Shown here piece by piece: positions 13,215 to 26,552 of a stretch of 64,000 nucleotides of DNA; position 1 is the stretch's first letter, and the number at the start of each line of letters is the position of its first letter. The translations under genes and the position numbers were made by a program. Source of the DNA: Malurus cyaneus samueli. Its lineage: Eukaryota; Chordata; Aves; Passeriformes; Maluridae. Under the pieces are notes generated by a model. That model saw only the letters and a program-made list of their open reading frames with translations. It was not told where the DNA came from and did not search any database. The stretch is from assembly GCA_009741485.1 (NCBI GenBank), contig CM019216.1, positions 54,292,918 through 54,356,917 of the forward strand. The letters run 5' to 3'.

Positions 13215-13550
13215 GAATCCGGAAAGACCGCAGAGGTGGGCGAGTGATGAAACAAAAACGCCAAAGAGAGGAGCAGGATTCCAGGAATGGGGAGGCTTCT
13301 TCAACAGAGCTGCGAGCTCCCACCCTTTGGACAAGTCCACTGGTGGTTAAACACAACAAGAAGAACAGCCCAGCCCTGTCCCTGACGGCAGAACAGATGG
13401 TCAGTGCCTTGCTGGAAGCTGAGCCACCCCTAGTTTATTCTGAGTATGACCCAAACAGACCGTTCAACGAAGCCTCTATGATGACCCTGTTGACCAACCT
13501 TGCAGACAGAGAATTAGTGCACATGATCAACTGGGCAAAGAGAGTTCCAG
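13215..13550 (+). CDS. ESR1: ESR1 exon 4: hinge, nuclear localisation signal and start of ligand-binding domain
   Basis: The exon is 336 bp, the same as human exon 4. It begins [19 protein letters not shown], a basic stretch that in this family serves as nuclear localisation signal and DNA-binding C-terminal extension. A variable hinge follows ([20 protein letters not shown]). The ligand-binding domain then starts with [19 protein letters not shown] (helix 1) and runs to helix 3, [16 protein letters not shown]. Helix 3 holds the Asp and Glu equivalent to human D351 and E353 (E353 binds the A-ring hydroxyl of estradiol) and the lysine of the coactivator groove (K362). Acceptor CTCTAG, donor GTAAGG. 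Both ends are phase 1 (split Gly codons). The frame is intact. Without splicing it would continue 41 codons into intron 4. Confidence 0.98.
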
Positions 13551-16321
13551 GTAAGGGAAAAAAAGCCCTAGTCAACTATAAAACCTGTGGATCACAAACA
13601 AAAAAAAGCCATCCTGATTTTGTGACTACCTATTCTTATTTAATTCAAATTGCTCATTTAAGTAAAAACACATAAAAAAAAATATAGCATTAAACAAATT
13701 GGTTGATAAAATACTATAGTGCAATGTAAGCGACTTTTGAAGGTAGATTTATTCAAGAAAACTTCTTTTACCCACAGTTTGATTGTAAATATTTTTTTTT
13801 TCCCCAGACAAAACTCAGCAAAATTAACACAAAAAAAAATTATTAAACTCAAATTTAGTCAATCTGATCTAATCAAATTATGTTAACTCCTTTGATGCCT
13901 TTTTAAAAGGGTTACTCTCATATACGAGAAGTTAGCCATAAATTCAGCATCACTGGTAAGCTCATAAGTATTAGTGTGATTTATTTAATTGCCAGGTTAT
14001 AATTTTGACCATGAATTACAGATCTTTCATGAATTTTGTGTCTGGAAAACAGATCCAGATTAACAGTTTTTGAATGAATTTTTTTTTCATACAAGAACAA
14101 CATGTTTTTCTCCATATCGTTTTGGTGCAAGTTTCCCTCTTTTCCCAAAAGGAATGACAGAATTGTGGGAAATATTTAACATTTGACTGTATGTTACATA
14201 TCCATTCATGTAGTTTAATTAATCAGTATAAATGAAATGAGAGAGTAGTTTTGTAATAAAGTTCATCACCTTTCAAAATTTCAATCTACACAAATAGTCT
14301 TCATAAGTTAAGCTTTATAAACTTATAAGACATTTATTGCACATGTTGTAGTTTCAGCTTGGTAAAAACACTGGCATACATGGTAATTTATAAGTCATAT
14401 TTCACTGGGATTCTGATCTTTTAAGATTTTACCGTAACCATTCATTTAATTAAAATTATGTATCTGCTTTAGGAATGAACGCTAGAGATGACTAACACAG
14501 CTCTCACTCACTCAGTGCATTACCTCAAAAGAATTACACCCAGGTTATGCCATTTTTCTGTTTTCCTTCATTTAAGCTTGGCAAGACTGTTCCTGGTAAA
14601 TCAATAACCGTGTCTTTTCCAGTCCTTAAGGGCTCCCTTTCAGCCACTTTTCACATGTCACTTTGTGGGCTCCAGCTATGATCAATGAGAACCTGTGTGT
14701 TTTTCATTTCTCATAGTATCTTATAAAAAATCACTTGAGAATTTTATTCTTGACAAAGTCGCAGTGGTTGAGGCCTGATCTAGTCTGTTCAAGTCAAGGG
14801 CAGGTTCTGCTGTTAATTAGGTATGGTTTGGATTATGCTTCTACAAAAATGCTTTTGAAAAATGAACCTATATGCATAGTGTTAATGCTATTCACTATCA
14901 AAACAGACAGATTTTTAGAGATATAATTAATCCGAGTCTGTTAAAATAAATTAATTCACATTCAACATGAATATAACACAATCTAAATTCATTATGTTGT
15001 CAAACTGGAAACATTTGGTTTCTGTGACTTTTGAGAGTGTAATTGATGAAAATGTGTTTAGAAAGGAGGTAACTTTGTCAGAGAACCTAAATCTATTTTT
15101 ATTCAGAAAAATTCAGAAGATTCAGACATCTCCCTAGATCTGCTTGTCAGATGAAGATGAATAGAACTGGCAGTGATCAAAAAACTGCCTGGTTTACCAA
15201 ATATATACTTCAAATTTTAAGAAAGCCTCTGACACCAGAAAATCAAGTGTATAAGGTTATCAACTATTCGTGTATATCCAATGTATTTTATATTTAAATT
15301 TACATTAATTGTCAAAACAGCTCCTAAGGAGAAATTGAGCCAAATTGGCTCCATGTGTATGCATTAATAAGTGCTCCAGCAGATGAGGTTTTATATAGAG
15401 CTGCTGAACTTTGATTAGAATTAAAAACCAAAAATCCTTTCCCAGTTATAGTTTGACCTACTAGGCACAGTACAAGCAATTATAGCTAAGGAAAGTCCTA
15501 AAGCAGGAGAGAGAGAATAAAAAGAGTTTGGGGATTCTAAAAGTGCTGGACACCTGGTTGGTTCTTAATGCTGTGGCTTGGAGAACAATATGCATGAACA
15601 AAAGCAGAAATTAAAGTCTTTTAGAAAGCTGATTTAAAAGAATTTAGGAATTGTTTACCTACCTCTACAATTGGGGACTCTGAGAGTAAGAAATTTGGAT
15701 CTAGGTGCTTAAACATGTCTATGTATTTTTAATCTCATTTGGTCCCTAGAAAAGTTTGTGTGTACCTAATTGCTGATATTAAATTTTAGAAGTACTGGTC
15801 ATCTTTCAAAGACCAGGTCTTTGCTTACCAAAATTTCCTTCTGCAGGAAAATATTGGGAATACATATGCATGAATAGAAATGTGTGTGATAACATGAATT
15901 GTATTTTCACCTCCACAATTGAAATATTGCCATTGAATACTCCGTTAATAGGAATTATACAAAACTGCTTAATCAGAGAGGATTTTTGTATACTTATGCA
16001 TAAACAGAGGAACTGAATAATTGTTCTCTATTCAGTGAAGTATTTGGTGTAACAGCATTGTGTAGATCCACTCATTTATATTTTCAGCTAATTCATTAAG
16101 GTTTCAAGCTTCAGAACCAAGGGTAAAAATATCTTTTTTTTTCCTCAAAAAGCGAGTGTACTTTTAGCAATAGAAAAAAAGAAGTTGCAGCAAACAGCTG
16201 CTCCTCTGCACATTTAACAGGCCTTGGAAACATTGTGCAAATTAATTTACCTACATGCAGGATGAAGGAAAGCAAGGAGAAAACTCTGTGAGTGACTGAG
16301 TTGAAATCATGTTTCATAGTG

Positions 16322-17361
16322 GATCACAGAATCACAGGATATGCTGAGTTGGAAGGGACCCATAAGGACCATTGAGTCCAATTCCTAGCCCTGTACAGCG
16401 CCATGCCCAAGAGTCACACTATGTGTCCAAGAGCATTGTCCAAACACTTCTTGAGCTATTCCACACTAGTGCTGTCACCACTTCCCTGGGGAGCCTGTTC
16501 CAGTGCCCAGCCACTCTGGGTGAAGAACCTTTTCTAATCCAACCTAAACCTCCTCTGGCACAATTTCGGCCATTCCCTTGGGTCCTGTCACTGCTCACCA
16601 CAGTGATCCCGCCTGCTGCTCCTCTTCCCCTCACAAGGAAGCTGTACCTGCTATGGGGTCTCCACTGCTCTCCTCCAGGCTGAACAAAGTGACCTCAGCC
16701 TCTCTTGATATGGCTTCCCTTCAAGGCCCTTCATCCTCCTCATCCTTCCTTGATGTCTCTAATAGTTTAATATCTTCTTTACCTCGTGGGATGCAGAACT
16801 GTCCCCAGCACTCGAGGTGAGGCCGCCCCAGAGCAGAGCGGGACAATCCCCTCCCTTGCCCGGCTGCGATGCTGTGCCTGATGCCCCAGGACAGGGTTGT
16901 CCCTCCTGGCGCCAGGGCACTCCTGCTCATGATCAACTGCCATCCACCAGCACCCCAGGTCCCTTTCCATGGCACTGATTTCCAACCTCTTTTTTCCCAG
17001 TCTGTCCGCACAGCCAGGGCTGCCCCATCCCAGGTGCAGAATCCATCATTTCGCCTCGTTGAGTTTCACATGGTTGGTGATTGCCCAACCCTCTGATTTG
17101 TTGAGGTCTCTCTGCAGGGCGTCCCTGCCTATGAGAAAGTGAAGAGCTCCTCCCAGTTTTGTATCATCTGGGAACTTGCTCAGTATCCTTTCCAGTCCTG
17201 TGTCCAAGTCATTTATGAAGATGTGGAAGAGCACAGGGCTGAGGACAGAATCCTGTGGAATCCCACTAGTGACAGGTCACCAGCCTCATGTCACCCCATC
17301 CACCATAACCCTTTGTGCCCATCCCGTGAGCCAGGTGCTCATCCATTGCATGATGTCATGA
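16322..17361 (-). mobile_element. CR1 LINE, antisense, with C-terminal reverse-transcriptase remains
   Basis: The + strand starts with the reverse complement of a CR1 3' end (gatcacagaatcacagg, then gagttggaagggacccataa) and continues about 1 kb inward. On the minus strand, 17234-17046 reads FHIFINDLDTGLERILSKF, then PDDTKLGG, then LQRDLNKSEGWAITNH, the core of CR1 ORF2 reverse transcriptase. A further minus-strand segment (ERDLG, CPGARRDNPVLG) matches the region downstream of it. Stops and frame changes separate these pieces. The catalytic FADD box reads FPDD. The copy is 5'-truncated and dead. Confidence 0.93.
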
Positions 17362-20300
17362 AGTAATTTAAACAACTCCTTTGTATAACCCCTGAACACA
17401 CACACATAAACCTAATCCTATGCTCCAACGCCAAAATTAACTTGGTTAGTGAAGCCTGGATACTTTTTTTGGAAAAACATCTTCATATATTTAGTTTTAC
17501 ATGTTGATCAATGAAATGAACTTTTAGTGATAAAAGTAATTACTCATCTGTAAACTAAAGTATGAAAACAGCTTTGTGTTGGACATTTCGTCCAGAAAGA
17601 TACTGTGAGAGGGTATCAGAGTTTTACTGAAATCTAAAAAGGCTACATTTTTTTGAGGAAAGAAGAATTTGATTTCAATAGAGCAGAAAAACAATGAAGA
17701 TACAACTTACAAGAAAGTGTAAGGACTTTCAGCAACATTTTTTTGAGGTTCATTTTACTGTGTGGCTTTCAATAATAGTTTTTGGCCAGCCAGTCTTTCT
17801 GTTTATATAAATAGGTGGGTATGGAAGAAGAAAGAACTAATTAGATGTACTGGGTGAAAGTGAAACTATTCTACAAAACAGAGTAATAAAATGTAATTTG
17901 TGACGGACTGTGTAGAACAATTTAGGCAGAGATCTGTTATGCTGAGGACAATTCATCAAAATGAGATGAGTGTCTTTCCAGACATGCCCTGATTGGGGAG
18001 GTGAGAACCATTCTCAACCTTTATTGTACCTATTTCAGCATTAGTCCACACTTGCTTAAACTGGCTCTGCAAAGTTGGTGGTGTTAACAACTTTTGGGGA
18101 AAAGTGAACTTGTGGCAGCTTCTTTTGCATGACCTTAAAAAGTGTCTCCAACATTTTAATATGATTTTTATCTGAGCTCAGAAACAAGATCCCCTATGAC
18201 AATGCAATTCACAATATGCCAAATACATAAAAGCTTGGTTTCATTTTTCTTTGGAACCTGGGGCACTAATACAAGTGGTTTTGCCAGATTAAATGAACAA
18301 AAATTTTGTACAATGTCCTATGACATAAACAAAAAATTCAGGATATCTTACTCTTTACATGGCCTAATGGGGGTTAAGGCTGCAGTCCTCCCAGGTGGCC
18401 TCTGTGAGACACTGATGGTGCCTTTTGATTACCCCAGACACCTGGAATAGCTGGCAGCTGCACATGAGTGGGTGCAAACAGATTGTGGTGGGCTAGAGTT
18501 TACATGTAAATTGAGCCTTTTACCATTTAATTGGGACAAATCACTGAAGATCATACGTAGGCAAGGTATCAGTGTAGATGGAATGCTCTTTTCTGAGAAT
18601 CACATATACCTGAAGGGTATGCCTTCCTATGTTCTTGACTTACCTAACATCTTGGGCATATAGTACCACCTTCTGAATGAGATTTTATAGTTTTGTGAAT
18701 TTTCATCATGGTCTTTGATAAAATGAGGAAAATCATTACTTTGCTTTTCTACAGAAATGCTGTTATATCAAAGGAATTAATTGTATTTCATTATTCACTT
18801 ACTGTATGTAGTTTAATGTCATATGTGGATTTCTTTAATATTTTCTGTAACCATCAATACATTTTTGGTGCAGGATCTCTTGAGATGGTATGAGACATTA
18901 CGAATTTATGCAGTGAGCTCATGGTAAAAAGTATAGCTTTAAGGAAATTTTGTTGCAAGGGAGAGATCTTTGGCAGTGCTGCTACAATCTTGTATAACTA
19001 TTTACTACAAATACAGTAGCTGTACAACTTAATAGCCCTAAAATGGTACACTGGGCATACAGGCTTTGAAGTTTTGAGATGATTCACGGTGCTGTACTTA
19101 TTTTATGGCTTCATGGACCGAGGGGATAAACATTTTGGCACTGGGGTTTTTTGTTTTTTCTTTCTTTATTTCAAAGCCACAGGGGTTGTTTTTTTTTCTT
19201 AAGATATTGTTTTCCTGTTTGACCTTCTAAACTGCTCTGTTTGTTAAATTAGGAACAGTGTGTAAAGAGGCTAATAGCCACAATTTTACTCTGCACTTTA
19301 GTGGCACCAAACCTTGAAAAAGAAAAAATTAGTCAGCTTGCAGTGGAAGGAAAGATATCTTAGACGAGAGTGGTATGTTTTTATAACCCTTTAGGTGTAG
19401 GAAAGTTTACAGAGCTTCTAAGTGCAGTGATCTTCCTGCCAATAATTTAAAAATAGGAATGGCTTCTAATTCCTGTAATAATTTTTAATAACCCTTTCAA
19501 AATATCTGTTTTATAGTCTCTTCTCCTTTGCCTAACAGGCTTGCTGTGGAGATTTTGAAAATGTTACTTAAAAAGCTCATCCTTTGCTTATCTCTTTAAT
19601 CTGATACTTTCTGCTCCACTGCTTAGATGAAAAACAGAGGAAGCAAATCTGTAAGCAAAAAGAAATGAAAATAGGCATCTGCATCTTACTTTATGGCTCT
19701 ATTTGCTAATCTAATTTCTGCAAAGTTTCAATTAATTACTATGAATGTAAGAGAGGAGTATCAAATCTTTAGCGGAATGAAGTAAATTTGAATTTTAATA
19801 ACAAGACTGAGATGTGTCATTCAATAGAATGATTAGGAAGGGCAGCAGAATTAAAATCATTGAATATAAAATTAATGCTTCCCATCCCTGTGTTTTCTTA
19901 GTCTGGGAAGCATATTCAGTTTTTCTTGTTTGTATTTGTAAAACCAAAAAAGCACCGCTTTCCATCCTCTTCCTCCTCCAGCTTCGGGGTGCTGCACAAG
20001 AAAACCCCTCGCTTACAAGTATCTTTTTTATTATCTCTAGAATTGTCTTGTAGTTCTTTTAGAAAAAGTATGAGGCATATTTCTTCCTGTACATAACTTT
20101 GAATGAGAGAAAGGGATGAGACAATGGTTTGCTATTGAGAGATAGAGCAGAAGTGCTGTTCTAAAGGACAGGGAGATGTTATATACACCAGGAGCTTGTA
20201 TCAGATGGGAAAAAGCCAAAACTGAGAAGGAACGATTCAGCAAAAATGCTTGTAAAGGAACATAAACTGTAGCTTCAGGTATCAGTGGGAGCAAAAATAC

Positions 20301-20421
20301 AGGCAGTGGTTTTGCTACCTGAAGACTGAAAAAAAATTACAGCAGGAGAAAAAAGTATCAAGGTCTGAATTATAACTCTGATATTGGGAATGTAGGAGGT
20401 ACCTTAATGCAATAGTTTTCA

Positions 20422-20444
20422 AACTCTAGGGAGTCCCTAGAGTT
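20422..20444. repeat. perfect inverted repeat, 11-bp arms, 1-bp spacer
   Basis: The left arm AACTCTAGGGA and right arm TCCCTAGAGTT are exact reverse complements around one G at 20433. The repeat lies in unique sequence of intron 4. Confidence 0.85.
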
Positions 20445-20915
20445 AGGGATATAGAAAGGGAGAGAAATACATCAGGACAAGTTGACCAGCAACAAGGAGA
20501 CTCCAACTGTGAGAAAAAGTAAAGAACACTTGCAAGAGAAAAAAGATGCTGTGAATTAGTCAGATGAGCCAACAGGAAATTCAACAGCTCAATACTTGTC
20601 TTGTTACTTATTGCTAGGGCTCCTGCTGAAGGCCAGTAATTTGTTCAGGGGCTCTTCCAAGTGGAAGAGTCTGGTTGTTGCCTGCTCCTATTGCCACAGG
20701 AAGAGCCTTGGGATGTGATTTACTTACTGTTATTTCCCATTTCTTCTTCTAAGCCATAGTGTTTGAGCTTTAAGTCCCACTCTTTCCCCAGGAGCTTCTG
20801 GCAGTAGGAATTAAAATAATGTGTTCAAACTGCATCCTTGTATTTGAATAAAATTTCAATCAAGGGAAATAGAGTTAGGAAAGGAAAAGTAGTCAGATAT
20901 TCACTTAGAATATAT

Positions 20916-20992
20916 CTTTAGAGAACCATTTAGAGTATTTCTTTAGAGAACCTTCGAGTAAGCTCTGAAATATATCCTTGAGGGTTCTCTAA
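20916..20992. repeat. short direct and inverted repeat cluster
   Basis: CTTTAGAGAACC occurs at 20916-20927 and again at 20941-20952. The reverse complement of its last ten bases (GGTTCTCTAA) is at 20983-20992. It is a small repeat cluster with no known identity. Confidence 0.65.
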
Positions 20993-21146
20993 TACTTGTC
21001 TTGCAATATTTTTTTTTTGTTTTTGTTTTGTTTATTCTTACCAGGTCTTTTGCAAACTCCTAAAGCTAATTCTGTAGTTTTCCAGATTTTATTTCATTGT
21101 CCAGAAGAGAGAAGTTTTGAAGAATAACGTCAGCAAATACATAGCC

Positions 21147-21165
21147 AAAAAAAAAAAAAAAAAAA
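21147..21165. repeat. poly(A) run, 19 bases
   Basis: This is an uninterrupted A tract in intron 4. The sequence before it has no poly(A) signal or recognisable gene body, so I do not call it a retrocopy. Confidence 0.85.
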
Positions 21166-24100
21166 TAAGGTTGCTACTCCACATATGATAGAATCATAAT
21201 TCCTTCTGTACACAGTGGTTTTAAAGTCAAGACCCACAGTGCTATTACAAGGCTGATCCTATTCAGGCCTTTTCAGAGTAAAAGATACTTAAATTTCAAT
21301 GTTTTGAATTTTGGGACTTCCCATCAAGCTGTCTCAAAAAAAACCCCAAAAAACTTTAGTAACCAAAATTTACCTATGAGTAATCTTGTTTTCCTGCTTG
21401 ACATATAGTGACAGATGAAAAATTACACCAAACAGGTAAGAAGCAGCTAATATTGCTTTAACAAGAAATACTTCTATTTTGGAGTTAACTGGGCATTCAA
21501 TAACATATAATTTTAATTGATAATGAGTGTTTGAAGATGGAATTCTAGTTGTCCTGGCAAATGAAAGTACAAAAAGGAGCATCCAAAGTGATAATCTTTA
21601 TAGTTTTTAGCCAAAACTTTAAGAAATTAAATACTTAAAATTTAATACTTCATTTCTAAAAGATATGATCCTTTTATAAAAGCATTTCCTGCTATTTTTC
21701 TTCAGCTGATAAATAATTTACACTCTTGGATGAACATATCTGTCTTAGAGTCTTCAGCTATGCTGAACCCTGGAGCTTTCCAAGAAATGCTCGTTAATTT
21801 CTACTCTAAGTAAACAGTAAGTAATGATCCCTCCTGATTTATTTGTTTCTGAAAATAATTTACAAAAAGAATATGCGATTGTTGGAAAGCACTGATGCGA
21901 TATGTATGTGCATGTGCACATATCCATTGTTGCATGTTCACATAATTCACACAAATTGGCCCTTTTAGCTTCGTGTTTAATAACTTCAACCTAATTCTTT
22001 TAGGTTCTCTCTGGTACTATATCTGAACACAATCAGCTGTAATTCCAGTTTAGAAGATATTTTAATATAATTTGTATTAGTTTCCCATTCAAGTGAGTCA
22101 TTCACTGCAATCTCATGTTAGATATATAGGAGTTTTTAAGTTGCATCAAAATAATTAGGAAAGATTTATTGCAGGCGACTTCTGGATGGGCTTTTACCCT
22201 GTCTGTATTGCTGCAGTGGTGCTTTATATGACACAGCTGTTACCGAGCTCATTTGTTTTCTCCAGTTATCTCTCCAGGAAGTGAACTATGTGTGTAAAGA
22301 GTATGTTGTTTTGTCTGCGTGCTAGTTATGGACTGCTGTGAATTTAAAGTAGTGGAAGGAAGTTAAAGAATATCCTGCAGTGGAATGGGAGATGAGAAAT
22401 CTGCAATTGTCTTGTTCCTCTAGGAGTTTGTTGTCAGCTAAGAGAGTCCATAAGGAACCATTGCTTTCTCTTCCTTATGTAAAGTTCTGTTCCTTGTAAG
22501 AGATGTTGCTGTCTGCCACAGTCCTGAGCAGGGAGACAGAGATGAAATATTTATCACTGTGCTTAGACTCTGTGTCCAGACTAAAGGTTCTTAAGCCTCT
22601 TGAGGAGCCCTGGAAACAGAAGAGAGGAATGAAGATCTTGGTTTTGATTCAGTGCCCAGTTCCCTTTGCCCACCAGAGAGAGGCATTACTCAGGCTGTCA
22701 GAGGTACCCAGTGTTTCTCCTTGTGAGCAGACTATCTCAGAAAAATAAAATGCATGTCTTCAGAATTTTCAGTGATTTTTGCCTCTGCAGCTTGAGATTT
22801 TTGGTTTGGAACTAAATCCAGGCAGACCTCTGAAGTCCCAGAATCAAGGTTAATATACAAATGAGGAGAAAAGTACCATTCAAAATCTTGTTTATAGGCT
22901 TAAAGTGCTGTGTTCCCTGTGAAATTATCTTCTGGAGTGTTTAAGTTGAATTGGAAAACTGAAATTCAAGAAATCTAATTTCATTTTAATTGACAAAGAT
23001 AGGGAAAATGGTAAAGTAGGGCTAATTAAAATGTTCTTAGGTAATATTAATTCTTGTCAATAGTCTAATGAAACATCTTCTGCAACAGCTGCTGTCCCTC
23101 AGAAAACATGGCTGCAGATAGAGAAGTGGCTATACAGGCTGCTGTCATGGGAGCCAGGTGTTTGCTAAAACTCTGAAAAGTCCCTGACTGGGTGTGTTCA
23201 TTGTATTAAAAACAATGATAGAGTTAAAAGAGACTGGAATAGAGTTAAAATTGCAATATTGCCATATAATGTAAACTCTGATATTAGTATTGCCTGTCTG
23301 ACCTATTTCAGAAAGCTTCTTTGATTGTTACAAAGGTTATATTTCTTACGAGTACCACATGCATTTGTAAAAGGAACTCTGTGAGATTGTAATTTCACAA
23401 GTATTTATTCCAGTTCCAGTGCTGGCTAGAACGGTTCCTACCTTTCTGCTTCTCCCTGTGTTGGGGGGGCTATGCAAGTATAGGGATCTGGGCTAAAAAT
23501 GGATCTTTTGGATGTGCGTTTTGGTTTATCAATAACTTGTTGTAGTTCCCCAATTCAGTTCATGGCAAAATAGTCGAGGCAATTGAAATGTGGGGTGACA
23601 GCATACCAGGAGCGAATAGGCAATATTAATGTGATGGTGCTAGAAAGAAATATTCATGTATCTATACTGCCAATAATAACCTACAGCTATGTCGCAAGCC
23701 TTTTTCTAATTTAATTTCTCTTTATTTCTACTTCTGCAGAGAGGTCTTTTCCAGTCTCTCCTGTACAAAGGGCAAGAATCTGCTAGTTCCTGGCACCATT
23801 TACAGCCTTTATCCTGTCCACTTAAGTAGATGTTTGGCTCCTAGTTTGCATGTTCCTGCTTAATCTGTAACATAGTCTGTGATGTTATTCCATAGTTTTG
23901 AGGGTTTGGAGGCTCATAGGTAGGAGGTAGCACCCCCTAACTTAAGATGCATCTTGTTCATAGAGGGTCTTTAGCTGGCTTCCATCCCTGGGGTACAAGA
24001 TGCTTTATTTCCCAGGAGGCAAAGACTGTCTGGTTGGTTGCCAATTCTAATTTTTTGAAGCTGTTCTTCTGTCTTTCTCTTCCAGGAAGGCAGTAAATTC

Positions 24101-24899
24101 TTCTGGAAGTTCTTTGGGCCAAATTTGCACTGTACAGCTAGTAAATAGTGACCTGAAGTGACAGAAGCATGTGGCAGCCCTTTGGAATCAGCAGTTGACT
24201 CTTAGTCTTCTGCAGGGTGGCATTTTGCAATGTCTGTGGAAAAGGAAAGCTCTAGTATACTTTATTTGGTGATGGTGGGATTAAACACTGCTATTAATTG
24301 GTTAACATCTCACACATTTTAAAACCAGTATACACAGAGAGGTTCTCAGCTAGCACAGAAGAGCTGCCCGTGAAAATCCGGCACATTTATCAACTTGTGA
24401 CTTCATACCCGACTTGGTATTCATATAAACACAGTTATGGAGGATCATTGACTCCAGTATGAATACCAAACACACTTTTTTTCCCCCCAGTAAACACGTA
24501 GGGTTACATTCCTTTATACTTTTGGGAAGAATGCTGCTTTACCACTGGGCAGTGCTGAGTGTGCCAATGCCTCCTTGTGTCAGTCATGTACAATACTCTC
24601 TTACAATGAGCCATGGTGAATCCATCCCTTAACTGGTGTCTCAGGACTTTATCTGCTGCATGAGAAAGATATGAAGCACGCTAAATATTGCTGTTGTGGA
24701 TATAAACACCCCCCCCTACATCTCCCAGTCTGAAAATTCTTAGCCTACAGGCATAAATATGAATTAAATCCGCTATATTGTTTTCTTTCAATGCTCATTA
24801 TGCTCCTGTTTTATGCCTTGCCAGTATGCCTTTCTTTTAAAAAAAAAAGTGACTTCTATTTTGCAGAATTTTTACATGCTGTAAGTATTCTAATGTTTA

Positions 24900-24997
24900 T
24901 TTGTTCTGTTTCTTGTTTGTTTTTTTGGGTTTTGTTTATTTTTGGGGGGGGAGTCGGTTGTTTTTTTGGGTTGTTTTAGTTGTTTGGTTTGGGGTTT
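24900..24997 (+). repeat. G/T-rich low-complexity tract
   Basis: About 100 bp are made almost only of T and G, with G runs of 3, 8, 3 and 4 separated by T-rich spacers of roughly 17-19 bases. The spacers are longer than those of a canonical G-quadruplex. It is a likely polymorphic simple-sequence region. Confidence 0.7.
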
Positions 24998-26533
24998 TTT
25001 TAAGGGAACACTTCTAATCAAGTGTTCAAACTGACACATGTTCGAACATTTGAATGAGACAGTGCCAGGCAACACAAATAGTTTTCATTTACTGCCTTAT
25101 TTCAGCAGACAGTGGGATCAGAGTGCTCTTCTCTTTAGACTCCAGATGAGGCTTTTTGTACCTTATTTATCAGTAATAGGGCTTCTGAGAGGTTTTGGTA
25201 AAAATCCATCACTGCAGTCTGATGAATTCAGATCTGCTTTTCTTCAGCTGACAGTGAATAACTGTTACCAGCTTTCCATGAGTTATTTTATTTACAAATA
25301 ATGTGGAGTAATTTGTAAGGGCTGATTTCATGTAAGTGGAAGACTGAAATTATTCACTAATGAGATGTCTGAAGTAGTTCAACATAATGCTGATGAGCTC
25401 TTTTCCCCCTTCTTAATAATCTTGGACCCTCTGTGTCTGAGCAGCTTCCTAATACTTTAATTGGGGTAGGACTATGTTTAGATGTGTTTGTAGGTGCTTT
25501 ATTTTACACTCAGAATTATCTTTGTGTGTGTAAGACAATAATATTAAAGATTTTTGCTCTTTTTTTTTGAATTTCCAAGTTCATATCTCTTCCTCATTTA
25601 AGCCTGAAAATGCTTAAACTTTATGTTGATTGCAGTCGTAGCACAAATCGTTAGGGGGTGACTCACTTCTCTGAGTATCTCTGAAATTCCTGTTTTATTT
25701 GTTCTGATTAAGTCAAATTATTTTCTGTCATCTTCATATTTTGCTGCCTCATTGCTTTCTTGGCCTGTCAGATCATTAATTGTTATATTTAGGATAATGA
25801 AAGTTAGAGTGCTGTGTCGTGTTGACAAGTTTTCACCACATTGCTGCATCATATTTTCTGTCTCTTGTTCGGTTCTTTGCAAGTTTGTCTTTTACCATTG
25901 TAGTGCAGCATCAATTCCGTGTGCCCATGTGAAGGTACTGCCTGATTTCACCTCATCTTGGTAACTCTCCTGGTGGCAGCAGGGTAGCCATGGGAGAACA
26001 GAAACATATATATATATATAAGTATAAAACAAGAACCCATAACCTTCTGGATGTCATCAAAAGTGGCAGCATGATTTGGGTAACAATCAGGTGATATTTG
26101 CTGCCTCGGGGCTCCTACACCAAGCACAGTTCTTCTGCTTCTGAGGATAGGAGTCTTCCGCCTGTAAAAGTCTTCTGGATGTGATCCAAATTGTGCTTTG
26201 ATGATCAGTATGGTGATGCTATTCATAAAACAATCTCCTAGACTGTTCCTGAATTGTGTGATTCTATTTCTTGATTCAAGCCAAAGTTTTATTCTCATCC
26301 ATAAAGAGTCTGTCAAATTAGCATTCCATATGCAGATGAAAGAAAAAAGAAAAACAAAATAAACCAAAATGTCTCTGAAATAAGAAAGATGAAAACGACC
26401 ACTTTTTTCCCAATTAGAAAAAAAAATCAGATTATAATTCCAGGGAAAGATTTCTGAATTTTAAGTTACATGTTTTTTTTTTTTTCTAATCTTTAATTTC
26501 TGCTATTGTAGTTATTAGAAGATATTGCAGTGA

Positions 26534-26552
26534 TTTTTTTTTTTTTTTTTTT
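26534..26552. repeat. poly(T) run, 19 bases
   Basis: This is a homopolymer in intron 4, with a second T-rich run just upstream at about 26472-26485. It is a simple repeat. Confidence 0.85.

Noticed and set aside
24900..24997. G-quadruplex in the G/T-rich tract
   Set aside because: There are four G runs, but the spacers are about 17-19 bases, too long for a canonical quadruplex. It is kept only as a low-complexity repeat.
25948..26367. 139-codon open frame on the minus strand in intron 4
   Set aside because: It has no recognisable domain, mixed composition and no splice or promoter context. It is most likely a chance frame in AT-rich DNA.
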